Source of the DNA: Bathymodiolus brooksi
Lineage: Eukaryota > Mollusca > Bivalvia > Mytilida > Modiolidae
NCBI GenBank assembly: GCA_963680875.1
Contig: OY804588.1
Span: 77,772,829 to 77,836,828 of the forward strand
Reading direction: 5' to 3'
DNA: 64,000 nt
Shown here: positions 42,775-53,893 of the stretch, piece by piece
Layout: every line of letters starts with the position of its first letter
Position numbering within the stretch: position 1 is the first letter of the stretch
Position numbers and translations under genes: made by a program
The notes under the pieces: generated by a model
Database searches by the model: none
What the model was told of the DNA's origin: nothing
The model's input: only the letters and a program-made list of their open reading frames with translations

Positions 42775-43025
42775 CCATCGTTGTTGTGATCAAATGGTAG
42801 TTGGATTTACAACTACCTATGCTTATCACCACTAATGTTGTGAGTTTGAACCCCTCCCAGGCGAGGTGTACTCAATACAACCATTATGTGATCAAGTTTG
42901 TCAGTGACTTGCGACAGGTCGGTGGTTTTCTAAGGGTACTCCGGTTTCCTCCACCAATAAAACTGACCACCACGATATAACTGAAATATAGTTGAAAGTG
43001 GCATTAAACACCATAAACAAACAAA
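42775..43025 (+). repeat. SINE-2 copy
   Basis: GTGATCAAATGGTAGTTGGA, GTGAGTTTGAACCCCTCCCA, CATTAAACACCATAAACAAA. Copy at 61960-62210. Confidence 0.78.
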
Positions 43026-43289
43026 CTTGTATCTTTTATTAACACTTTTTCATTTGGCGATACAATAATATCTAACGACATCTCATTTGAGGTCATGTCA
43101 GGTAAACAACAAACTTCTAATGTTAACTAGATTGTCACTGACCCTGTAATTGTACTGTCCATATTTGTGTTGGCATTCATTATTGAATAGTATGCAGTCA
43201 TTTTTGAGTGGGAGTGAATCTAGAGGTTTTTTTTTTTAAATTAAAAAAATAAAAATTTTGGTTTATATCTGTATTACTGTTGGATATCC

Positions 43290-43849
43290 AATACGGTTGT
43301 TTCGAATCATTTCCATTCCGTCAAAATTTTGTTGTTTTCGTCTGCCAGATCACGTGATTTTGATGGCTATACAAACACTAGACTTCCGGTATCAATGTAC
43401 ACAACAAAAACTTCAATCGATATGTGCCGTTTTAACGTTTGATCCTCAGCTTTTAAAAATCTTAACGTTTGCTGTAAAAGACAGATATCAATTAAATTAT
43501 TTTATTTGTATCAAAGACATGAATACAGAGAAAATTACTTCTTTAAAATTAAATTCGTTTTCTTTCTTTATTTGCTGCTGTCAGTATCATGAAACGAAAA
43601 TGATCTGCCTTTATATATTTCTGATATCAGACATATACTGGGGTACCGAACATCAGTATTTATTCAGCCGTTTACTTGGTGACTCCATATTACAATTACT
43701 TATAATCTAACGCATCTACGACTATGAAATGCTGACCATGTCACAGTAATAGCGTAAACACTGGAAGTCGTCTGCCAAGGGGTTCAGACGTTATGACACG
43801 AAAAAGACGGAACGTGGTCGGAATTGACATGATTCGAAACAACCGTATT
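43290..43849. mobile_element. Inverted-terminal-repeat element, about 560 bp
   Basis: AATACGGTTGTTTCGAATCA is answered by TGATTCGAAACAACCGTATT, and pairing continues weakly to an ATTCCGTC / GACGGAACG segment. No clear target duplication. A 150-codon open frame (43258-43710) begins outside the left terminus and shows no family I know. Copy at 62475-63034. Confidence 0.65.
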
Positions 43850-44008
43850 ATCAAGTGGGGAGGATTTGGATACCATTAACTGGTTTAATCCTACCACACA
43901 GATTTCCATTGGTCTATTTTGTGTTCAATTATTTGAGGTGAGAGGTGAAAGACCAAAGACCATGTGATCTGGAAGGTATAGTTTCTAATATTCCATATAA
44001 GGGAACTA

Positions 44009-44415
44009 CACCATGGAGACCTGCAAAAAGTACTTGTCACAATAATTTTTTACTGTATATTTAATTTAAAATCACATTTAAAAAAAAAATATTCCAAAGC
44101 CAATTCTAGTTTGATATTGAAATTATTATTAATCAACAAAAGAAGAATTAAAGGTAATTTCAGTATAGATTTATAACAGAAAATTTTAAAGAGTTCATGA
44201 ATTATACAGAAAATTGAATTTAGAATGTCAAAAACTCAATTCAATGTTAGTAATTTTGAATACCAACAATTTAAATTTGTACAACATCTTGAATATTTAA
44301 AAAACCTTAAAAAACTACAGAAAACTGTATTCAGCTCTGAAAAACTTTTTGAAAAACTGATTTTAAATCAAATTAGTACAAAACTACTGTGACGAATATT
44401 TTTTGCACATCTCTG
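44009..44415. mobile_element. Candidate Tc1-like MITE
   Basis: The left GAGACCTGCAAAAAGTACTT and the inverse of the right end, GAGATGTGCAAAAAATATTC, match imperfectly over about 40 bp, with TA outside both ends. The interior is AT-rich. Copy at 63194-63600. Confidence 0.55.
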
Positions 44416-44471
44416 TACAAGCATACTTATCATCGTGATCTATTATAAAACCCAAGTATTTTCCAAATAGT

Positions 44472-44580
44472 TTATTGCGTATAAAGTGAGGCAGCAAAAA
44501 CAATGTCCCTCTTTATCATGGATGATGCCTCCTCCATTTTCTGGTAGAGAACTGGATCTCCAATGATTCTAGCAGCATTT
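44472..44580 (-). pseudogene. Truncated C-terminal exon of an unidentified gene at the unit 1 / unit 2 junction
   Basis: Reading leftward from the junction, 35 codons and a stop are open: [18 protein letters not shown], then [17 protein letters not shown], stop at 44472. The composition is protein-like, and the frame is cut exactly where the duplicated DNA restarts (44581). No acceptor remains, so this copy cannot be spliced normally. I do not recognise the family. A full gene is expected to the right of the last unit. Identical copy at 63657-63765. Confidence 0.6.
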
Positions 44581-44687
44581 CTGAATTTTATTTCTTCTTC
44601 TTGTATCAACATGATGGTTGATGGTTGATGGTCGTGTAAATTCAATAAAATGATGGAAATTCTATTTATACTTCTGCTAGTCTATAC

Positions 44688-45118
44688 TGCGTTCACTACC
44701 GGTTTTAGTGGTGTTCGTCTTCCTCAATCTTTTTGTCTCTTTTCTTTTGACCATTGTATTAAATTGTCTGCCCTTTTCTAATTCAAAGTTTATGGTTATC
44801 TCTTTGGTATCTTCAAACTTTTCAATGTGTAATTTATATAATGTCTTGAAAAACTGGTGTGGTTCTATAGAACAACCACAAAATCTATAAGGAGGCCGTC
44901 GTGGTCGTGATCGTATGGTAGTTTGATTTACAACTACATGTGCAATCAGTGCCTATCACCACTAAAGTTGTGAGTTCGAATCCCGTTCATGGCGATGTGC
45001 ACTCGATACGACATTATGTGATAAAGTTTGCGACAGGTCGGTGGTTTTCACCACCAATAAAACTGACAACCACGATGCTCTGAAATATTGTTGAAGGTGG
45101 AGTTAAACACCATAAACC
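44688..45118 (+). repeat. Unit 2 copies of the short dispersed repeat and SINE-2
   Basis: Same elements as 20120-20262 and 20326-20550, with isolated substitutions (for example GACAACCACG in place of GACAGCCACG). Confidence 0.75.
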
Positions 45119-45617
45119 TAAATCAAACCAGAATCTATAAAACGAATAAAAAAAACACATTAAAACGTTGCTGACCTGACTAGGTTTACAGCCGACATTG
45201 TAGAAGATGTTTGTATCATCGTCGATTACTTGTTCTGTGTAACAAAGCTAAAACAAAGTAAACAATCTTGTCAATTGATTAACAGAAGTACTGAAAATTC
45301 TAAACATTCTTGAATCTTCGAGTTATATAAGAAACACATGTCAATAGATGTGTTCACAAACGGGCAGATTTAATTGTTAATTTAAAATACACTCAGCAAC
45401 AGCTAACTGCTTAAAACAGGAGCGAAATTACACACAGAGATAAATATACCAGTATACTGCTCATGTGTGTTCACCAAAATATCAATATACCGGTATACTG
45501 TCGAACGGCATTTACAAAACAGGTACATTTACCGGTAAATTTTCTATATGTGTTCACCAGCAGATAAACATAACGGTACACTGTCATGTGTTTTCACAAA
45601 AATATCAATTAACTGCT

Positions 45618-46590
45618 GCTACTAAGATGTGTCCACAAACATAACTATACCAGTAGACTGCCTGCCAAGGTGTGTTCACAAACATAACTATGCCAGTAGA
45701 CTGCCTGCCAAGGTGTGTCCACAAACATAACTATACCTGTAGACTGCCTGCCAAGGTGTGTTCACAAACATAACTATACCAGTAGACTGCCTGCCAAGGT
45801 GTGTTCACACACATAACTATACCAGTAGACTGCCTGCCAAGGTGTGTACACAAACATAACTATACCAGTAGACTGCCTGCCAAGGTTTGTCCACAAACAT
45901 AACTATACCAGTAGACTGCCTGCCAAGGTGTGTTCACAAACAACTATGCCAGTAGACTGCCTGCCAAGGTGTGTTCACAAACATAACTATACCAGTAGAC
46001 TGCCTACCAATGTGTGTTCACAAACATAACTATACCAGTAAACTGCCGGCCAAGGTGTGTCCACAAACATAACTATACCAGTAGACTGCCTGCCAAGGTG
46101 TGCTCACAAACATAACTATACCAGTAGACTGCCTGCCAAGGTGTGTCCACAAACATAACTATACCAGTAGACTGCCTGCCAAGGTGTGTTCACAAACATA
46201 ACTATACCAGTAGACTGCCTGCCAAGGTGTGTCCACAAACATAACTATACCAGTAGACTGCCTACCAATGTGTGTTCACAAACATAACTATACCAGTAGA
46301 CTGCCTGCCAAGGTGTGTTCACAAACATAACTATACCAGTAGACTCCCTGCCAAGGTGTGTCCACAAACATAACTATACCAGTAGACTAGCTGCCTGCCA
46401 AGGTGTGTTCACAAACATAACTATACCAGTAGACTGCCTGCCAAGGTGTGTCCACAAACATAACTATGCCAGTAGACTGCCTGCCAAGGTGTGTTCACAA
46501 ACATAACTATACCAGTAGACTGCCTGCCAAAGTGTGTCCACAAACATAACTATACCAGTAGACTGCCTGCCAAGGTGTGTTCATAAACAA
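45618..46590. repeat. 43-bp minisatellite, unit 2 copy, about 22 units
   Basis: Same unit and diverged flanks as 21050-21835, but roughly 190 bp longer, with its own variants (AAACTGCCGGCC, a CAAACAACTATG short unit). Confidence 0.93.
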
Positions 46591-46913
46591 AAACTTCTAC
46601 CATTATACTGTCCAGTTGTCTTCACATATAAGTGGACCAGTATACCGCCAATGAGTGTTCACAATCAGATATATATACACTAGTACCATTGTACTACCAA
46701 TTACATGATCAGTTGCTTAATCAATTCTACTTCTGCAGCATTATATCATAATTTTACTTTTACTTCGATTGTCACACTAAATTTTCATGGGTTGTATATA
46801 TACCTCTCCAGCTGCACACTCTGTTGTCTGTACACAGTATTTAGGATCAATTATACCATGACATGAACGACATCTTAAACCTACAAGTAGAATGTTCATC
46901 GAGTAGTACAGAT

Positions 46914-47605
46914 GATAAATGTATATCTAATTGAAACTCATTCACAGCATCTGATGTTGGTATCTTCAAACTTTTCTTATTTGTCTTTTTATAGGTTGAG
47001 TAAGCTTTCCAAAACTTATTGCATGCTTGGACGAAATTGTCAGGTTCATGGAGTTTCATTTCCTTAAACTATGTACAGTGAACCATGTATTAACAAATCA
47101 CACAAAAAAGAACAGAGGAGGTCAGTTTTATCAGCTAAGGAAACAAAGATACCACAGAGAAACCAGGAACAAATTTAAAAAAAATTGTTCTATCGAGGAC
47201 ACACTCTAGGATCAAAGCCAAACTTGTTGTGGTGATGGTCATCAATCGCATATGTTGGTGTAAATACAATACCATAGGATCACGGCCACATCAGTGCTTT
47301 CCGCGTCAAAATCTTATCATAACACCATATTATGGTTATACCTTAACATATCAAACGAAAAGTTTGAAGATACCAAAGGGGTAATCAGAAGCCGTAATTC
47401 GAAGAAGTACAGACATTGTAATAGTCAAACATATTGTCTACCTTAAGCATGATAAATGTATATCTAATTGAAGCGAATTCACGGCATCTGATTACCTCTT
47501 TGGTATCTTCAAACTTTTCTTAGTTGTCTATTTATACGTTGAGTAAGCTTTCCAAAAATTATTGCATGCTTGGACGAAATTGTCAGGTTCGTGGACCTAT
47601 ACATG
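46914..47605. repeat. Pair of about 140-bp direct repeats with about 400 bp between (unit 2 only)
   Basis: GATAAATGTATATCTAATTG to ACGAAATTGTCAGGTTC occurs at about 46914-47050 and 47450-47590. Unit 1 has a single hybrid copy at 22152-22290. The spacer includes an inverted dispersed-repeat fragment (AGTTTGAAGATACCAAAGGG near 47360). Confidence 0.8.
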
Positions 47606-48464
47606 GAGCTGTATCACTAACGGTACTGGAAGCTAGCTTCTAGTAAATATATGAACTCTTATTCTGTTTTAGCTATTTGTCGTTCGTCTTGTCTTGTGCC
47701 AGTAGTTGATTTGTGTTCATGCATCTGATAGAAACAAGTGTCTGCAGTCTTTGTAAAACAAATATAGTCAAAACAAAAGATAAGACCAAAAAGAACAAAA
47801 AAGAATAGAAATAAACAAAACAAGAAATACCCAAAAAAACAAACAAATAAACAAAAAGCAAGAACAAAGACAAAAAGCAACAGACAAACTAGTGAACATC
47901 TTTTGTAAATACTACTATACAATACTGGAACAAGTATAAACTTGTTCTGGTGTATCCTCGTCCAAATAATACGAGTAACGTCTAGAACAAAGACTAATTT
48001 AACTGCGAGTACAATACTCTATTTGTAGAGTTACATAAATCCGATGTTATACCAGAAAAATGTTCTACCCGCTTCTAGTACTGAAAAGATTCAGGACTCA
48101 ATTGAAATTTTTGGTTGTATTACTGGAATTTCGAGAAAACATTATCATTTTATATAAAACTTATCAAGTAGTATAACTTACTGTCGACTTTGTAGAATAC
48201 TGTCACTGGAATTGACAAAAAAAAATCTGATTTAATGAATAAAAAATATGAAAACAAAAATGCGTCAATGATGATTTGTAAGACATGGAAAATCAAATGT
48301 TCTCCTTCTTGTCCCTCTTTTTCGTCAACAAAGTGTATGATTTTTAAAAGTTGTTTAGTGGAGTTCGTGTTACTCGATCTTTTCTCTCCTGTGTAGTGTT
48401 TTGTAGAATATTGTTTGTTCCTTTGTTCTTTTTCCTTTGGTCATTGTGTTGAATGTCCACCTTC

Positions 48465-49165
48465 GATTTACAGCTTCTGATTACCCCTTTGGTATCTTAG
48501 ATTTACAGCTTCTGATTACCCCTTTGGTATCTTAGATTTACAGCTTCTGATTACCCCTTTGGTATCTTAGATGTACAGCTTCTGATTATCCCTTTGGTAT
48601 CTTAGATTTACAGCTTCTGATTACCCCTTTGGTATCTTAGATGTACAGCTTCTGATTATCCCTTTGGTATCTTAGATTTACAGCTTCTGATTACCACTTT
48701 GGTATCTTAGATGTACAGCTTCTGATTATCCCTTTGGTATCTTAGATGTACAGCTTCTGATTATCCCTTTGGTATCTTAGATTTACAGCTTCTGATTATC
48801 CCTTTGGTATCTTAGGTTTACAGCTTCTGATTACCCCTTTGGTATCTTAGATGTACAGCTTCTGACTACCCCTTTGGTATCTTAGATTTACAGCTTCTGA
48901 TTACCCCTTTGGTATCTTAGATGTACAGCTTCTGATTATCCCTTTGGTATCTTAGATTTACAGCTTCTGATTACCACTTTGGTATCTTAGATGTACAGCT
49001 TCTGATTATCCCTTTGGTATCTTAGATGTACAGCTTCTGATTATCCCTTTGGTATCTTAGATTTACAGCTTCTGATTACCCCTTTGGTATCTTAGATGTA
49101 CAGCTTCTGATTATCCCTTTTGGTATCTTAGGTTTACAGCTTCTGATTACCCCTTTGGTATCTTC
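48465..49165 (+). repeat. 35-bp minisatellite, unit 2 copy, about 20 units
   Basis: Same expansion inside the same dispersed repeat (start near 48355) as at 23160-24180, but about 320 bp shorter and with a different order of unit types. Confidence 0.93.
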
Positions 49166-49934
49166 AAACATTTCTTTTGGCTGTAAATGTTGATCATGTA
49201 GGCCATGAACATCTATTTATTCCTAGCATTTTTAGTCCTGTAATTGTTATATTTACAGTAATGTTATATCGAGATTTATAGTTTTCTTAAGTGAAGTTAG
49301 TTATCTGTATAGTGTATTGTAAATAATTGTTTGTCTTTTTCTTTTGAAAATTGTATTGTCTGTTCTTAAGTTTAAGACTTCTGATTACCCCACTGGTATC
49401 TATCTTCAAACATTTTGTTGGGGGGTTCCCCGTTTCTCACAATGACAAAATAAGAGGAAAAAAGGTCCGGTATAATATGTTAAAAGATAGCGAGTGGAAA
49501 TGTACGGTCTGATGACTGTATGTATACATGTACTCATACATTCAGGAGAATAGTTCTATTACAGGGGCTCGAAATAAGTTAGATTTTCTCATATATAGAT
49601 GGTCATGTATAAAGAGAGAGAGAGTAACCAACACGGACTACACCAACTTGTTTTAGAGACCCTGTCATGCTTATCGAGAAACAGAATATTATATACGGTT
49701 CAGTTTGTGGATAAGCGGCTTACAAGACATGATCGAAATTATTGGTATTTAAGGCCACTATCAACAATATTTCATATGCATAGTGGCAAACAACAAGAGT
49801 ACCCATACGAAACCAATCCACTGTCATAGGTCACATTTACAAGTGGTCACCGACAAGCTTTGCTACATAACACTGTACCTATTGAGTTGACCTCGCCACA
49901 GTTGAGAAGGCTGGCTGAGGTACCAATAAAATAT

Positions 49935-51865
49935 TACAGTTGTAGTTCTCTTTCTAAATATCAATTTGAAGACCAGAGAAGACAATCAGTTGGAAGTTAT
50001 TATTTTATTTATACATTCACAGGTCAAAAGTCTTTCTGCTCTATGATATTTCCTTATATATTTCAATTTCATACTGAATCACTTATTTTCAAAATATTCT
50101 CATGAAGTCATTTCTTACCCGATTTTCTTAATTTTTTTTACACTTTTTAAAGCAGAGTTAATAAGATTCTTCTTCTGCTACCAGAGGATTACAATATTTC
50201 TCCACTCTAATGAAAGCCTTAGATTTGAGGCAATTTTTGTAACTTGGGACACAATGTCATTATTTACTTTCACTCCCCAATTGTCAAATGTGGTTTCATT
50301 TTCGAAACAGATCTGATCTGTCGCATTCTAATCCCATACAAGATTCAAAATTATTGTAGTCCTCATCAGAATGACCCTATGACATTTCTATTTCTTATAC
50401 TTATTTGCAGTTTATGTCAAAAACAGAGGTGAAACAATATAAATAGAGAGTTGAACATTTACCAAATCAGAAAATATAGGCATTATAAGTTATCTACGTG
50501 TCTACCCATGGGCATTGAGATTGTACCACCCTGAAGCACTTCTGTATAGCCTGAGGCGAAGCCGAAGGTTGTACAGTGGTGCTGAAGGGTGGTAGATAAC
50601 GATTTTATCCCCTGTTTGAAAACAAAAACTGATTTTTAGTGGATTTTCTTGATATTTTTGTAACATAATCATAACGTTTTTGGACTTGCGGACTAAAATA
50701 GCATAGCTCAGGTGAAACTTTGGGTGCATTTTGACCAAGTGTAGGGAGATACCTTCGGTATCACCCTACAGTTAACTAATTTTTAATGTTTTTCAGTTTT
50801 ATTTTGTTGTGATTTGGTTTGTTTTGTATTTGCCGCATATTGTCACATGGATAGCGTTACAATATTAATGACGTCACCAGAAATAGGTTCAAGAATTCTA
50901 TTGATAAAAAACAAATGTGTCATACACTTATAGTACGATAAAGCGAATGACGAATTCATGTGATAATAATGCGAAATAATTTTAAAATGCTTGTATTCAA
51001 ACAACTTGACCATTTCTACAAAGACACAAATTTGAAATAATATCAAAATCAATGTTTCATGTAGCGCAAATAAACACTACCCGGTAAACATGGCCGTAGG
51101 AATATTAAATTTCTCAATATAATTTGCTGCATTGTTTTTGTTTTGTTTCTCATTTTTTTTTTCTCAAGAATTCCGTCCTGCCTTCTGTGTGTGGGATGCA
51201 AAGCGCTTTGATATTATGAGTTTGACATGCATAGCAACGTCAAGACCCCCTGTGAGGTTACATGACTACAAGTCGGGAGCATGGGTTTTGTACCAACAGG
51301 TCATCGACCAATCAAAAGCCGATATTTTTATCAAGCCAGGGATAATAACATTTTTTCTTGACTGATATTTTTTGACAGGTTTATTGGTAATTTTTAAACA
51401 CTGTCGTTAAATATATGCCTTATCTTTGAATGATAGAAAGTAATTGTTTAACACCAAATGGAACATTTTTTAGCCATATCATGATGAGAACAAGTTACAT
51501 TCAATGAGATTATGATGATGTCCGTTTTGTACTAAACCAACTTAGTTGGATGTTTATCATGCTGTCTAACTGATACAACAGTCCACGTGTAGACATGTCA
51601 CTGCACTCTGACACATTATCCTGATTCAGAGCCAACAAGTCTTCGTTCTTCTCTTATTCCTTAATGCTGCTTGCTTAGCATTTAAGCAGCAGTTTGGTTT
51701 GACCGGACCAGGTGTACACAATCTACTGCACTCGATGCCAGCATGCTAACCATTATACAACTGTACCACCAATGCAGTTCTTTGAATTATTAGATTATAA
51801 TAACCTGTAATACCTGACACAGTCATGCACAGAATTACAGTATTAATGGGCTTTTTTAATTACAG
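49935..51865. other. Unit 2 sequence upstream of AK8 exon 2; no exon 1
   Basis: Corresponds to 30800-32759 of AK8 intron 1. Holds the damaged foldback element (50489-50600) and the SINE-1 copy (51441-51777). I found no replacement first exon with a start codon and a donor in the required phase 0. Confidence 0.6.
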
Positions 51866-52312
51866 AGACTTATGGAACAGTTATTAGTCAACAAACCATC
51901 AGACCCTCTAGTTTTCTTGGTAGAACTTCTAAAGAGAGATAACAATGACGGTGAGTGGTGAACAAAAATCATACACAATACTAAGTCTGTTCTGTGATCA
52001 ATTTAATTATTAATGTGTTTTCATTCAATTTTCTTGGTAGCAACCTGTAACACAACCCTTACACCAATAGGCCATTTACTCATTTCCAAACTTTGATTCT
52101 ACAATTATACATTTTACAGGAGTTATTTCCCTTTAATGTGGTTTTCATGCAAAGTTCAATGGAAATAACATATATATTTTCTCCTCATAATCTGTTCAAA
52201 ATTTTAATGTTGTAACAACTTTGAATTTTCTATTTGTTATAAATATTTTCCTCTGATTTTTTAAAAGGTTCAAATGTCGACAAATCATGAGTAAGTTATA
52301 CTCAAATTCAGG

Positions 52313-52920
52313 GTCCTTTCCATTGCTCTTGCTAGAACGGGTACCATTTTGCTCTCCTTTCCATTGCTCTTGCTAGAACGGGTACCATTTTGTTCTCCTT
52401 TCCATTGCTCTTGCTAGAACGGGTACCATTTTGCTCTCCTTTCCATTGCTCTTGCTAGAACGGGTACCATTTTGCTCTCCTTTCCATTGCTCTTGCTAGA
52501 ATGGGTACCATTGTGTTCTCATTCTATTGCTCTTGCTAGAACGGGTACCATTTTGTTCTCCTTTCCATTGCTCTTGCTAGAACGGGTACCATTTTGTTCT
52601 CCTTTCCATTGCTCTTGCTAGAACGGGTACCATTTTGTCCTTTCCATTGCTCTTGCTAGAACGGGTACCATTTTGTTCTCCTTTCCATTGCTCTTGCTAG
52701 AACGGGTACCATTTTGTTCTCCTTTCCATTGCTCTTGCTAGAACGGGTACCATTTTGTCCTTTCCATTGCTCTTTCTAGAACGGGTACCATTTTGTTCTC
52801 CTTTCCATTGCTCTTGCTAGAACGGGTACCATTTTGCTCTCCTTTCCATTGCTCTTGCTAGAACAGGTACCATTTTGCTCTCCTTTCCATTGCTCTTGCT
52901 AGAACGGGAACCATTTTGCC
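52313..52920. repeat. 41-bp minisatellite, unit 2 copy, about 15 units
   Basis: Two units longer than at 33205-33735, with an extra shortened unit; flanks identical. Confidence 0.92.
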
Positions 52921-53045
52921 GATCATAAGGGAAATAACTCCTATAAAAATGTTATAAAACCAATAATTTTAGAATCAAATCAGGAATGTGCAAAAGGTCT
53001 ATTTCATTTTAGGGAATTAGTGGTGGTCTACTGATAATAACAATA

Positions 53046-53893
53046 CAGTCAAACCTGTCATAATGGTCACCTGCTCATAACGGTCACTTTCATGCTCTCC
53101 CTGTGCATTTTACTATATATTTTAATTCGATATAGCGGTCACCTGTTCAATGTGGTCAGCGGTCACCATTTATTAGTAATTTCCAGCGTAAAACCTTTGT
53201 ATAACGGTAAATTCATTTTTAAAACAATACCGGAAGTGATTTCGAAAGTTCGGTATTTTTCTCAAATGTACAAAAATTCCTGAGGGGTTACAAAATATAT
53301 TGCTTAATTTGATTAACTAAAGAAACAAACACTATTAAATTTTGTGAGTAATAAATTACATAAAGGAAAGTTTATACTCGGAGGTTATTGGAGATATTTA
53401 TTCATTACGACGAGAGTAGAAATTCACTCACCAAAAATATTTTGTATCTAGTGCATCATGTCAAAATCATCAACATCCGTAAATAGGAAGGGTGTGGGCG
53501 AGAAGAAGGGTGTTTTTCGTACCCAGATAATGAACATTCTTTTAAAGAAAATGTTAGATTCAATCGACGATTTTGAGAACAATGTTTCCAGTTCAACATC
53601 GTGTTACTGGAAATTGTACTTTTGTTTATTAAATATCTTTCTTTATTTATTTGTATGTTTTATTCGAATCATATCAGATTGAGATAATTTCATTCACAAT
53701 AAAGGTAAACAAGAGTAACATTCCGACAGGAACAAAATAACAAACAAAACATAACATGTAATTAAAAATGTTTATTTACAACTAATGTAGAATATTTCGT
53801 CGAATAATCAAACCCCTTCATATGAAGGTTACCTGTATGTAGTGGTCATTTTGTCAATCTCCCCCAGGTGACCACTATAGACAGGTTAGACTG
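53046..53893. mobile_element. Pogo/Tigger-type element, unit 2 copy
   Basis: Same element and TA flanks as 33861-34708, offset by 19,185 bp. Confidence 0.78.

Larger units (their letters stand above)
20013..44580. repeat. Tandem segmental duplication, unit 1 (24,568 bp)
   Basis: Sequence from 20013 (CTGAATTTTATTTCTTC) reappears at 44581 and at 63766 in direct orientation. Unit 1 holds LU/ShKT 5' exons, the 43-, 35-, 25- and 41-bp arrays, complete AK8, and a truncated exon of an unidentified gene at its right end. It contains 5,857 bp (24943-30799) absent from unit 2. Confidence 0.95.
45176..48205 (-). pseudogene. Orphan 5' exons of the LU/ShKT gene in unit 2
   Basis: Exon copies at 48182-48205, 46804-46880 and 45176-45247 match 22879-22902, 22044-22120 and 20608-20679. 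Splice sites are intact. One substitution in the middle exon turns SIRCRSC into SLRCRSC. The later exons lie left of 20013 and were not duplicated, so this copy encodes only the first two thirds of one LU domain. A transcript reading leftward would next meet the truncated exon at 44472-44580, which lacks an acceptor. Confidence 0.82.
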
